A stretch of DNA of 17,788 nt, taken from assembly GCA_902766815.1 (NCBI GenBank), contig CACXEZ010000040.1:1-17788 (forward strand). The letters run 5' to 3'. Source of the DNA: an uncultured Erysipelotrichaceae bacterium. GTDB lineage: Bacteria; Bacillota_I; Bacilli_A; RF39; UBA660. Of the stretch, positions 1 to 7,280 are shown piece after piece. Positions within the stretch are counted from its first letter, which is position 1; each line of letters starts with the position of its first letter. Below the pieces are notes generated by a model. The model was not told the DNA's origin and searched no databases. It saw only the letters and a program-made list of their open reading frames with translations. A program made the position numbers and the translations under genes.

Positions 1-9
1 CCTTTCTTA

Positions 10-465
10 CTAGGTTTCTTTTTTTATTCTATCTTCCCAAGATCCTCTGTGTATAATTCTTTTTGCTTTAATTTTACCTTGTTTTATTTGCTCTATGCAT
101 TCTTTTTTTGCTAAACTTGTTACTTTTTCAAATTCAGATTCATCGGTTAAATAGATAGCTTGATTGGTGGCGATTAAGCCTGTAGATACATTTTCAAATA
201 ATTTATCTAATATTACTGTACCATCCTTTAAACATAGACCTAGATAACCCTCAAAGGAATCTACCCCTATTTTTATTTTAACAATATCTAATTTGTTATA
301 GTATTCTAATTTTCTTTTTAATAATTGTTTCTTTTCTTCTTCACTTTTACTTGATGTTCCTAACTTATAAAATTTAGATAATATTTCACGATGTGTTACT
401 TCTTTTGATTCAAGAAAAGTATGAGTTATTTTTTCAACTGGATATAATTCTTTCGTTTTTATCAC
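10..465 (-). CDS. Hypothetical protein, 151 aa, GTG start
   Basis: I do not recognise this family. The 151-residue product is soluble-looking and rich in Lys and Glu, with no signal peptide or membrane segment. Its N-terminal third looks helical and charged, a middle part (about residues 63-105) has beta-like hydrophobic runs, and the C-terminus is basic. The frame is complete: it ends at a TAG and opens with a GTG at 463-465. An in-frame stop eight codons upstream of the GTG leaves no room for a much longer form and no ATG is available. The ribosome site before the GTG is weak (an A-rich stretch with one G), so translation may depend on the upstream gene, which ends 26 bases earlier. The two are probably one operon driven by the promoter at 1288-1316. 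Function unknown. Confidence 0.7.
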   Translation of the reverse strand: MIKTKELYPVEKITHTFLESKEVTHREILSKFYKLGTSSKSEEEKKQLLKRKLEYYNKLDIVKIKIGVDSFEGYLGLCLKDGTVILDKLFENVSTGLIATNQAIYLTDESEFEKVTSLAKKECIEQIKQGKIKAKRIIHRGSWEDRIKKET

Positions 466-491
466 TTTTTTCTTTGCTATATTTTTTAATT

Positions 492-1262
492 CTAGATTAG
501 ATAAAAGTCGTATATTTCTTTGATAGAAAACACTTTATAATTACCTAGTCCAAATTGATGACTATTATATACTTTAATTTGATAATCTTGTTGTAAGAGA
601 GTGGCATTTTGAATAAGATATTCTTTTAAATATTTAATGGCCTCTAGTTGATATTTTTCTTTATTTGATAAAGTCATAATTTGAGAAGCAATAATTAGTT
701 TTAGCTTGTCTTCATCAATTATACTTAGGAATTTTTCACATGAAGTTAAATCTTTAAAGTTATCTTTCGAAATTCTTCTCAAGTAATTAATATTATCTAT
801 TTCTCTTGTTATAAATCTTTTTATTACCGCTTTTGGAACTTTTTTATCATCAGGTATTCCATATAGTTTTCTAAAAGAAGTATCACTTTGGAGATATTCC
901 TCATACAGTTTTGGATACAACTCTTTTAATTTGTTTTTATTTTTGATTTCTTTTAAGGATAGTAACACAGTTTTTAATTCATTTTGTAAATTTTTACTAT
1001 TGGATAAATTATATCTAGATAATATGTAATTTAGATGATTATCTATTTTAAAAAATATTCCTTCATTTGTTATTGTTAGACTACTTAATGGTATTTGTCT
1101 TTCATTGATATTAAAACGTAACAATAATATTTTTAATTCTGGTTTTATCATGGAAAAGGAATTAGGAAAATCGATCTTCATACAGTAACTTTCAATTAGT
1201 TCTTTTTTTATGTTTATTTTTTTATAGTTCAGTAGTATGTTAGAAAAATCAAAATTATTCAT
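492..1262 (-). CDS. Hypothetical protein, 256 aa, behind a palindromic operator candidate
   Basis: Unrecognised protein of 256 residues. The frame is open up to 1349, but I place the start at the ATG at 1260-1262 because a strong AGAGGGGG ribosome site lies 5-6 bases before it and a promoter with a palindrome fills the upstream part of the open frame. The protein is Lys/Ile/Leu-rich and predicted mostly helical, with no signal peptide, membrane helix, cysteine motif or recognisable catalytic motif. A basic, helix-rich stretch around residues 130-165 is the only part that could bind nucleic acid, and this is speculation. It lies 105 bases downstream of the AbgT-family gene and 26 bases upstream of another unknown gene, with which it likely forms a small operon. 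The operator-like palindrome suggests regulated expression. Confidence 0.75.
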   Translation of the reverse strand: MNNFDFSNILLNYKKINIKKELIESYCMKIDFPNSFSMIKPELKILLLRFNINERQIPLSSLTITNEGIFFKIDNHLNYILSRYNLSNSKNLQNELKTVLLSLKEIKNKNKLKELYPKLYEEYLQSDTSFRKLYGIPDDKKVPKAVIKRFITREIDNINYLRRISKDNFKDLTSCEKFLSIIDEDKLKLIIASQIMTLSNKEKYQLEAIKYLKEYLIQNATLLQQDYQIKVYNSHQFGLGNYKVFSIKEIYDFYLI

Positions 1263-1286
1263 GATTGCCCCCTCTTTTATGCTTTT

Positions 1287-1310
1287 TATCTTAACATACC
1301 TGTTAAGATA
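1287..1310. promoter_or_regulatory. Perfect 10-bp inverted repeat, operator candidate
   Basis: TATCTTAACA at 1287-1296 and its exact reverse complement TGTTAAGATA at 1301-1310 are separated by four bases. The repeat fills the spacer and covers the -10 box of the minus-strand promoter at 1288-1316, the usual place for a repressor operator. No T-run follows on either strand, so it is unlikely to be an intrinsic terminator. The binding protein is not identified; it could be one of the two downstream gene products or a regulator elsewhere. Confidence 0.6.
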
Positions 1311-1316
1311 ATTCAA
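1288..1316 (-). promoter_or_regulatory. Promoter of the two unknown genes at 10-1262
   Basis: On the minus strand TTGAAT (1311-1316) is followed after 17 bases by TAAGAT (1288-1293), preceded by TGT as an extended -10. The predicted transcript would start about 20 bases before the ATG at 1262, just upstream of the AGAGGGGG ribosome site. Each hexamer matches the sigma-A consensus at 4 of 6 positions. Confidence 0.55.
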
Positions 1317-1337
1317 GATAAAACTTTTATCGCACAA

Positions 1338-1361
1338 GAAAAATACCAACTTTTTGTTGAT
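1338..1361 (-). terminator. Weak intrinsic terminator candidate after the AbgT-family gene
   Basis: On the minus strand ATCAAC (1356-1361) can pair with GTTGGT (1345-1350) around an A5 loop, with one G-U pair. The stem is followed by one A and five T. It lies 7 bases after the transporter stop codon and would separate it from the regulated promoter downstream. The stem is only six pairs. Confidence 0.4.
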
Positions 1362-1367
1362 ATAGTT

Positions 1368-2912
1368 TTATAATGTTACAGAGGTTCCTATTCCAATTGG
1401 AATTCCTAAAATATAAAATATAATGGTAATAGTAAACCAAAGAATAGTAAATGCTAATGTATATGGAGTCATTAGAGATATGGCTTTAGAAATTGTTACT
1501 GTATCATTTTTTCTTTTATTATAAATCTGTAAAAAACCAATTAAAATTACGAAATAGGTAAATAGTGGAGTGATTCCTTTTACAGAGCTATCAGCTGCTC
1601 TAAATACTGCTTGTGCAAATTCTGGAGTTAGAGAGCTCTGCATAAACATCGGGATAATAATTGGAGATATGATTGCCCATTTTGTAGATGCTACTGGTAC
1701 AAGTAATGTAGAAACTAAAGTTAGAAGGAATGTTATGATTACTAAAATTATTCCTGTTAGTTGAAGATTACTAATCCAACTTGTTAATGTTGATACAATA
1801 AAGATACCTATATTTGTTTGTTTAAATATTAGACAAAATTGAGCTGCAAAGAAGATCAGTACAAGTAAAGATGATAAATCTTTTAGATAATAATTCATTC
1901 CATCTACAAAGTCACGATTATTAGTTATTGTTTTTACTCTTAATCCGTATACTAGTCCTGCTAACATTAAAAGAAAACTAAAAATAAATACTGATCCTTG
2001 ATAAAAGTAAGAATTATTACCGAATAATTGATCTATATAGTTTGAATCTTTTAAATATAATAGTAATCCCGAAAATGGTAATCCAGGAATAATGCAATAG
2101 ATAATTGGAATTAAGATTGCTACTACTGCTATTACAGCAATAATTAGACCTTTAATTTCTTTTGTGGTTGGAACTCTTTTTATTTCAGCTAGTTCTTCTT
2201 CTTCAAAAGTATATTTTCCTAATTTTGGAATAATTATTTTTTCTGTTACTAGAGCACCAATATAGGCAATTAAGAGAGTACTTACTATCATAAAGATTAA
2301 ATTTCCATTAGTATTTACTTTATATGTTGCATCTAATATTTTTGTAGAAGCTTTAGTAAATGGAAGTAAACTACTATCTAGGGAATTTGCTACAATATTA
2401 GCACCACTTCCAAAAGTTATTCCGGCAAAGGCTGCACAAATTCCAGCAGAAGGATGCCTTCCTAGGTCTGTAAATAGTATTGCCGCCATTGGTATTAAGA
2501 TAACATAGCCTACATCATAGAACATTGAAAATATTACCCCTAATAATACTATAATGAAGGTTAAAATTTTTCTTGGTATAAATTTTGCAATATATTTGTT
2601 TAGGGTGTTTAAGAAACCTGATTTATAGGCAACACCTATTCCCATTAGACCTAATATTAATGTTCCTAAGGGAGCAAAATTGATAAAATTAGATAATAAA
2701 TTACTAATTAAATATTGAATACCAGTTCTATTAAATAAATTGTTGATATGAATTACTTGTGCTTCTAAATCTCCTGTTACTGTATTTACTGTATAATAAT
2801 TAGATTCTAAATTTAATATTCCACCAACACTACTAATTACCATAACAACAATTGTTAGGATAAAGAATACTAGAGCTGGGTGAAGTTTAATTTTCTTTCT
2901 CTTCTCTTTCAT
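1368..2912 (-). CDS. AbgT-family transporter
   Basis: Inner-membrane transporter of the AbgT family; known members import p-aminobenzoyl-glutamate (E. coli AbgT) or export sulfonamides (MtrF, YdaH). The substrate here cannot be read from sequence. The 514 residues are the usual length. Family landmarks are in place: NFAPLGTLILGLMGIGVA at 78-95, YDVGYVILIPMAAILF at 132-147 followed by the conserved GRHPSAG (151-157), and near the C-terminus STKWAIISPIIIPMFM (409-424) with the FRAADSS...TPL region at 437-450. Hydrophobic helices alternate through the whole protein after a basic cytoplasmic N-terminus. The ATG has an AAGGTG ribosome site 8 bases upstream and overlaps the stop of the DUF951 gene by four bases (ATGA), so the two are translationally coupled. 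In a reduced genome it may scavenge folate precursors (inference). Confidence 0.93.
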   Translation of the reverse strand: MKEKRKKIKLHPALVFFILTIVVMVISSVGGILNLESNYYTVNTVTGDLEAQVIHINNLFNRTGIQYLISNLLSNFINFAPLGTLILGLMGIGVAYKSGFLNTLNKYIAKFIPRKILTFIIVLLGVIFSMFYDVGYVILIPMAAILFTDLGRHPSAGICAAFAGITFGSGANIVANSLDSSLLPFTKASTKILDATYKVNTNGNLIFMIVSTLLIAYIGALVTEKIIIPKLGKYTFEEEELAEIKRVPTTKEIKGLIIAVIAVVAILIPIIYCIIPGLPFSGLLLYLKDSNYIDQLFGNNSYFYQGSVFIFSFLLMLAGLVYGLRVKTITNNRDFVDGMNYYLKDLSSLLVLIFFAAQFCLIFKQTNIGIFIVSTLTSWISNLQLTGIILVIITFLLTLVSTLLVPVASTKWAIISPIIIPMFMQSSLTPEFAQAVFRAADSSVKGITPLFTYFVILIGFLQIYNKRKNDTVTISKAISLMTPYTLAFTILWFTITIIFYILGIPIGIGTSVTL

Positions 2913-3094
2913 TCTTGTATCACCTTTTTTATCTTTTTATTAAATTCTATTCTAGGTAACATTACTGTTCTATTGCAAGCTATACATTTTATTTTGATGT
3001 CTGCACCAACTCTAGTTATTTCCCATTCATTAGTGCCACATGGGTGAGCTTTTTTCATCATAACAATACTACCCAATTTATAATCTAATGCCAT
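2909..3094 (-). CDS. DUF951 family protein (YyzM-like), 61 aa
   Basis: Small protein of the DUF951 family, widespread in Bacillota and of unknown function. The diagnostic pattern is present: MKKAHPCGTNEWEITRVGAD at about residues 13-32, then IKCIACNRTVMLPR at 35-48. His17 and Cys19 together with the CxxC at 37-40 look like a compact zinc site, an inference from spacing. Length of about 60 residues is normal. The ATG has a GGTGAT ribosome site about 5 bases upstream and a near-consensus promoter just before it. The stop codon overlaps the start of the AbgT-family transporter. In other Bacillota this family is often beside translation or transporter genes, so the coupling does not by itself define a role. 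Confidence 0.92.
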   Translation of the reverse strand: MALDYKLGSIVMMKKAHPCGTNEWEITRVGADIKIKCIACNRTVMLPRIEFNKKIKKVIQE

Positions 3095-3109
3095 ATTATC
3101 ACCACTAAC

Positions 3110-3138
3110 ATTATATCATTTTCTTTTTTCTATGTAAA
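3110..3138 (-). promoter_or_regulatory. Promoter of the DUF951-AbgT operon
   Basis: Minus strand: TTTACA (3133-3138), 17-base spacer, TATAAT (3110-3115), with TGA directly before the -10 as an extended element. Predicted start about 10 bases before the ribosome site of the gene at 3094. Near-perfect sigma-A promoter. Confidence 0.75.
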
Positions 3139-3143
3139 TGAAA

Positions 3144-3187
3144 TTGAAAAAACTTAAAAATTATAATGATATATAGTTTTTAAGTTT
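3144..3187 (-). terminator. Intrinsic terminator candidate after the ABC exporter gene
   Basis: AAACTTAAAAA on the minus strand (3177-3187) pairs perfectly over 11 bases with TTTTTAAGTTT (3150-3160), enclosing a 16-base A+T loop, and runs into further T residues. It sits 24 bases after the exporter stop codon. The stem is almost pure A-T, hence only moderate confidence. Confidence 0.45.
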
Positions 3188-3211
3188 CTAATTTATATTT
3201 ATATTTTTAAA

Positions 3212-4939
3212 TTATTTTTCTATACTTTCACTTTCATATAAGTCTTTATATGATTCACATGTTCTTAATAATTCTTTATGTGTTCCTTCTGCTATTATTT
3301 TGCCATTTTCTAAATAAAGAATCCTATCACAATTGATAATAGTTGATAGTCTATGGGCAATAATTAGTATTGTATATTCATTCTTCATATTATCTATTGC
3401 TTCTTGTATTTTAGTTTGTGTTTCATTATCTAGTGCTGACGTTGCTTCATCAAATAGTATTATTTCTGTTTTTTGAACTAAGGCTCTAGCAATGGCAAGT
3501 CTTTGTTTTTGTCCTCCTGATAAATTTACTCCACCTTCACCAATAATTGTATCATATTTATCTGGTAGTTCATTGATAAAATCATCTAAGCAAGCTATTT
3601 TACAAGCATCAATCATCTCTTTGTTGGTTAAATTACTTTTTACTAATCTTAAGTTATCTCTGATACTCATATTGAAAATATAAGGATTTTGACTGATGAT
3701 AGTAATATTACCTCTAATAGAATCCTTGTCCAATTCTTTGATATCTACTCCATCAATGGTAATTGTTCCACTACTTACATCATACATTTTGCATAGTAAA
3801 TTAAAGATGGTAGTTTTACCGGCTCCACTTTTTCCTACAAAGGCTACTGTTTCGTTAGCGTTTATTTTAAAACTTAGATTTTTTAATATCTCTTTTTTAT
3901 CATATTTAAAGGATACATTTTTAAATTCGAAATCTCCTTTTACAGTATTTAAGTGAGTATTACCAAATTTTTCCTTACTAAATTTATTATCATCCATTAT
4001 ATCAAAGACTCTTTCAGATGATAGGTTAAAATCTTTTATGTATTCCATTAAATAACCTAAAGAATAAATAGCTCCCTCTACATTATAAACATAATTATAT
4101 AGTACTAAGGCCATAGCAGGCACTAAAATATTTTTCTTCATCAATATTACTAATAATAATATTAATAAAAGTCTGAATAAATCTGATGCTTGCCAAATAA
4201 CAAGGTGATATTTCCATGAATTTATTTGCATACTCATCTTTTTATGATTATAGTCATCTATTTTACCATTTAATTCTTTTAAGAAATCATCTTCACTGTT
4301 AAGCATTTTAATATCTCTAGCACCTCTTACAAGTTCTCCTATAAAGCCACTTACTTTTTCTCCTGCTTTTCTTGAAATTTTGTCTTCTTCATTCCTTTTA
4401 ATTGTTCTTTTTTTCTCTAATAGGTATGAGATTATTAAAGTAATAAGTACATAAATAAATATAATTTTATTTACAATTAGTATTGCTATTAAAATACCAA
4501 AATATTTGATAATATCAGATACTAAATTTAGAATAGAATCAAATACTTCTGCTATTCTTCCTGTATCATTAGTAAGTCTTTGTATGAATAGGCCGCTTCC
4601 TTTTTCATCTAAACAAGTATTTTCTAATTTTAATACATTTTTTCCTAAATCTGTTACAATTCCATATTGAGTATTTCTATACATTTTAATTGAATTTGTT
4701 CTGGCTAAATATCTAGATAGTTCTTGTATAAATTCTACTATGAATATCGTTAACGCTACTACTATTATTCTTGTATAATTATTACTAGTGAGTTCTATAA
4801 TTATTTTAGCACTTAATATAGGAGCAATAATGCTTAAAGCTATATTAACAATATTAGATAATATTAATATGGACATATATTTTTTTTGTCCTTTAGCATA
4901 AATCCATGCATGTTTTATATTTTTTAAAAATTCTTTCAT
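3212..4939 (-). CDS. ABC exporter, fused permease-ATPase half-transporter
   Basis: Type IV ABC exporter half-transporter that would act as a homodimer or heterodimer in the membrane. Residues 1-300 form the transmembrane domain, with hydrophobic segments around 22-46, 57-72, 139-175 and 253-285. The ATPase domain follows at about 335-570: Walker A GKSGAGKT (369-376), Q-loop Gln417, signature LSGGQ (473-477), Walker B IILFDE (493-498) with the catalytic Glu498, and H-loop His529. All ATPase residues are intact and 575 aa is the usual length. The ATG has a GGTGG ribosome site. No partner half-transporter is adjacent, so a homodimer is the simplest reading. The gene directly downstream of a MerR-type regulator suggests regulated export, possibly of a toxic compound or peptide; the substrate is unknown. 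Confidence 0.93.
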   Translation of the reverse strand: MKEFLKNIKHAWIYAKGQKKYMSILILSNIVNIALSIIAPILSAKIIIELTSNNYTRIIVVALTIFIVEFIQELSRYLARTNSIKMYRNTQYGIVTDLGKNVLKLENTCLDEKGSGLFIQRLTNDTGRIAEVFDSILNLVSDIIKYFGILIAILIVNKIIFIYVLITLIISYLLEKKRTIKRNEEDKISRKAGEKVSGFIGELVRGARDIKMLNSEDDFLKELNGKIDDYNHKKMSMQINSWKYHLVIWQASDLFRLLLILLLVILMKKNILVPAMALVLYNYVYNVEGAIYSLGYLMEYIKDFNLSSERVFDIMDDNKFSKEKFGNTHLNTVKGDFEFKNVSFKYDKKEILKNLSFKINANETVAFVGKSGAGKTTIFNLLCKMYDVSSGTITIDGVDIKELDKDSIRGNITIISQNPYIFNMSIRDNLRLVKSNLTNKEMIDACKIACLDDFINELPDKYDTIIGEGGVNLSGGQKQRLAIARALVQKTEIILFDEATSALDNETQTKIQEAIDNMKNEYTILIIAHRLSTIINCDRILYLENGKIIAEGTHKELLRTCESYKDLYESESIEK

Positions 4940-5030
4940 TATTTATACCACCACAATTCTTAATACTTCTTTTACTTTATCGTTTACTTTTAGTATGCTC
5001 TGCATATATTGAATCAACTAATTATATTTA

Positions 5031-6065
5031 TTATTCTTTTACTAATACATAAAAATCATTAATCATTCTACCATATACATAATCTCCTGTTTTCCATCCT
5101 ATAATTAAATAAGTAGTATTATTTATTTTTTGATATTCATATTTAGATAATGTATCTGGTAAGCAAAAATTAATTATATAATCTTTTGTATACTTAGCGC
5201 TTTTAACTTTATCATTATTTTTATAATTGATATATACTTCTCCATCTGGAGAAAAGCTTACTTTTTGTAATGGTAAGCATTCATTACTAAATTGTATTTT
5301 ATTTGGATTAAAGCTTTTTGGATTTGCTATAAAATCAATTGTATGCCAAAAACCAACTAAATCTTTATCTTCTATAAAAGGAATATTGATATCATCTTTT
5401 ATCATTATTTCTTCTTCCGTATATTCTTTACTGTCTATTTTTTCATAGGTGGCAATTTTATGCATATTTTCATCTAAATCATCTTTTATAGTTACATACA
5501 TTCTATTACTTATTATTTCATAATTACAAGCTTTTCCACCAATATAAATAATATTTTTGGTCCAAGATATAACCCAATACTCTTTTCCTTCTGGCATTAA
5601 ATATAATTCTCTTATTGCATAATCATCTTCTATAAAACTATTTTGCTTTGCTTCTTCTATATTTTTAGCTATTCCTAATAGATTCCATTTCCCAATTGCC
5701 ATTTCATCATTCATAAATTTTTTCATTTTTAAAACCTCTGTCCCCTTAAAGGATAATTCTTTTAAAGTTTGAATTTGTTCCTTTATATTTAAAATTTTGT
5801 TCTCATAATCTTCTATTTTATTTTTTATCTCTGATTCATTAAAATATTTAATTTCTTCTAATGAGAACCCTAATTCTTTTAATGCAAGAATTTCTTCCAT
5901 TCTTTTAGCGTTTTCTTCATTAAAATATCTATATCCTGAATAAACATCTACATATGCAGGAATTATTAATCCAATACTTTCATAGTATCTTACTGTTTTT
6001 ATTGATATATTAAATATCTTTGCAAAATCCCCTATTTTTATCATTTTAGTACTTTCATTCAACAT
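5031..6065 (-). CDS. MerR-family regulator with duplicated C-terminal effector domain
   Basis: MerR-type transcription regulator. Residues 8-77 are a classic winged helix: IGDFAKIFNISIKTVRYYES (11-30), then GYRYF (44-48) and the ALKELGFSLEEI segment (61-72). Residues 79-108 form the dimerisation coiled coil. The remaining 220 residues hold two copies of one beta-rich domain: copy 1 opens with IGKWNLLGI (124-132) and has IRELYLMPEGKEYW (151-164); copy 2 opens with VGFWHTIDF (237-245) and has LQKVSFSPDGEVYI (266-279). Such paired C-terminal domains occur in other clostridial and bacillar MerR proteins and probably bind a ligand (family recall). The first ATG has an AGGAG ribosome site 8-9 bases upstream; a later Met at residue 8 is less likely. 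The exporter gene 91 bases downstream is the obvious target. Confidence 0.88.
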   Translation of the reverse strand: MLNESTKMIKIGDFAKIFNISIKTVRYYESIGLIIPAYVDVYSGYRYFNEENAKRMEEILALKELGFSLEEIKYFNESEIKNKIEDYENKILNIKEQIQTLKELSFKGTEVLKMKKFMNDEMAIGKWNLLGIAKNIEEAKQNSFIEDDYAIRELYLMPEGKEYWVISWTKNIIYIGGKACNYEIISNRMYVTIKDDLDENMHKIATYEKIDSKEYTEEEIMIKDDINIPFIEDKDLVGFWHTIDFIANPKSFNPNKIQFSNECLPLQKVSFSPDGEVYINYKNNDKVKSAKYTKDYIINFCLPDTLSKYEYQKINNTTYLIIGWKTGDYVYGRMINDFYVLVKE

Positions 6066-6119
6066 ATTTCTTTCTCCTATAAAAAGTTTTATTGTCTTTG
6101 TTATATTGTATCATATTTT

Positions 6120-6394
6120 TTAGAGCACATTAGTAATAAAAGCAAGAATTAACATAAATATTAAAACAACTATGTAAAATGAAATCGGTTTGTCATCATC
6201 ACAAAAATTATCTCCTTCTTCAAATATTTTGTTGCAAATATAGTTGCTTCTTACATAAGAAGTTTCATAATTTTCACAATTACTATTTGAACCATTGACA
6301 TAGCATTCTTTCTTAGTACAATAATAGCAGCAACCGCAAACGGTACCATTTTTTTATTTTCCTCGTTTAAATATTTACAACTTGAACAACTCAT
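6120..6394 (-). pseudogene. Cysteine-rich small membrane protein gene with a frameshift in an A7 run
   Basis: Read from the ATG at 6392-6394, which has an AGGGGAA ribosome site, the frame gives MSCSSCKYLNEENKK and then leaves the natural frame at a run of seven A (6349-6355), ending at 6251. One extra A at the run restores a coherent 91-residue protein down to the TAA at 6120-6122. After the run it continues NGTVCGCCYYCTKKECYVNG, later ENYETSYVRS, and closes with one membrane helix (about residues 72-90). The N-terminal CxxC, the CGCCYYC cluster and a later Cys-Glu-Asn-Tyr look like a zinc-binding module seen in small uncharacterised proteins of Bacillota (recall). The helix lies after the break and would be lost. 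A TTGACT at 6443-6448 is a possible -35, but no good -10 follows. The cause may be mutation, slippage or a base-calling error. Confidence 0.7.
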
Positions 6395-6475
6395 ATTATC
6401 TTCCCCTGTTCGTGATAACCATATCACTACAGTTAAGGAGAGAGTCAATACATTATTTAAAAAAATTTATAATTT

Positions 6476-6508
6476 AAAAACTATAAAGGGTTTGGTTCTT
6501 TATAGTTT
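6476..6508 (-). terminator. Intrinsic terminator after the trmL-xre operon
   Basis: An 11-bp perfect stem, AAACTATAAAG (minus strand, 6498-6508) with CTTTATAGTTT (6478-6488), encloses a nine-base loop and ends in TTTTT (6476-6480). The stop codon of the XRE gene lies inside the upstream arm. The plus-strand side also has a T-rich tail, so the hairpin could act in both directions. Confidence 0.8.
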
Positions 6509-6751
6509 ATTTTTTTCTATTTTTAGTTTATATCCTATGGCATCTAGTATTTTTATGGTTGTAGATAGGGATGCTGAATGAATATTTTTTTCAAATCTAG
6601 TAATGTTTGGTTGACTGATGCCGGTTAGTTTAGCTAATTCGCTTTGAGTCATTTTATTTTCTATTCTCGCTTTAATGATACTACTGATAAGTTCAAATTC
6701 TTGATTTGAAATTTTTTCTTCATCTACTAATTTTTGTGCATTCTTTATCAT
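6500..6751 (-). CDS. XRE/HigA-like helix-turn-helix protein, orphan antitoxin type
   Basis: An 83-residue DNA-binding protein. The C-terminal half holds a Cro/CI-type helix-turn-helix: KMTQSELAKLTGISQPNITR followed by FEKNIHSASLSTTIKILDAI and a short beta tail ending KLKIEKNKL. This arrangement, with a helical N-terminal extension, is typical of HigA/RelB-type antitoxins that pair with RelE-like toxins. I choose the ATG at 6749-6751, not the upstream Met at 6778, because AGAGGTGA lies 5 bases before it; the upstream Met codons overlap trmL and have no ribosome site. The gene follows trmL by four bases and ends in a terminator. No toxin gene is adjacent, so it is an orphan or a plain regulator. 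Confidence 0.85.
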   Translation of the reverse strand: MIKNAQKLVDEEKISNQEFELISSIIKARIENKMTQSELAKLTGISQPNITRFEKNIHSASLSTTIKILDAIGYKLKIEKNKL

Positions 6752-6755
6752 AAAA

Positions 6756-7280
6756 TCACCTCTTGACTTCATCTTCATCTATTAGCCAGTCCTCTCCTTT
6801 ATGTGGTTCTGTTTTTAAAAGATTAGGATAATCTTGCTGTCTTAGAACTTCATAAGTAGCAAGTGCTACACAATTGGATAGATTCAGAGCCCTTACATTG
6901 GCTGTTGTTGGTATTCTGATGCACCTATCTAGATGATTTTTCAAGATAGACTTCGGTATTCCAGTTGATTCTTTACCAAATATTAGATAAATATTTTTAG
7001 AGGTATCAGAATAATCAAAACTGGTATGTGGGATTTTTCCGTATCTTGTAAAAAAATAAAATTCTCCTTCGTTTTGATTTAGAAAGTCATCAAAATCTAA
7101 GTAAATTTTATAATCTAATTTATCAATATAATTTACTCCACTTCTTCTTATTGCTTTATCATTTATTTGAAACCCAAGTGGCTCTATTAAATGAAGTTTG
7201 GCATTAGTTGCAACACAGGTTCTCATAATATTACCGGTGTTCCCAGGAATTTCTGGTTCATATAATACTATATTAATCAC
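6756..7280 (-). CDS. trmL: tRNA (cytidine/uridine(34)-2'-O)-methyltransferase TrmL
   Basis: SPOUT-class methyltransferase that 2'-O-methylates the wobble base of tRNA-Leu isoacceptors using S-adenosylmethionine. The motifs are complete, numbered from the chosen start: INIVLYEPEIPGNTGNIMRT (2-21), LIEPLGF (31-37), FGKESTG (101-107) and the knot motif VRALNLSN (129-136). Length 174 aa is normal. A longer frame begins at a TTG (7295), but GTG at 7278-7280 matches the family N-terminus, which starts with Met directly before the LNIVLYEPEI-type strand, and GGAG lies 9 bases before it. The gene overlaps the upstream thioredoxin-fold gene by eight bases and is followed after four bases by the XRE gene, so all three share one transcript. 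Confidence 0.94.
   Translation of the reverse strand: MINIVLYEPEIPGNTGNIMRTCVATNAKLHLIEPLGFQINDKAIRRSGVNYIDKLDYKIYLDFDDFLNQNEGEFYFFTRYGKIPHTSFDYSDTSKNIYLIFGKESTGIPKSILKNHLDRCIRIPTTANVRALNLSNCVALATYEVLRQQDYPNLLKTEPHKGEDWLIDEDEVKR

Noticed and set aside
1570..1764. Open frame on the plus strand inside the AbgT-family gene
   Set aside because: It has no ribosome site, lies wholly antisense to a well-conserved transporter and gives a low-complexity product. The same applies to antisense frames at 3492-3956, 5227-5448, 8777-9028, 10907-11487 and 16857-17183.
2909..3094. TGA codons possibly read as tryptophan, as in Mycoplasma
   Set aside because: TGA ends several genes exactly at overlaps with the next start (DUF951, trmL, dnaD, the small membrane protein) and ends queH, while Trp in conserved motifs is encoded by TGG.
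4994..5006. Small inverted repeat TATGC-TCT-GCATA between the MerR and exporter genes
   Set aside because: The arms are only five bases with no T-run and no clear promoter around it; it could be part of a regulator site but the evidence is too thin to annotate.
6251..6448. A 65-residue frame read straight through the A7 run
   Set aside because: Its N-terminal part precedes the proper ribosome site and its C-terminal part is a hydrophobic out-of-frame reading; the alternative frame gives a coherent cysteine-rich protein.
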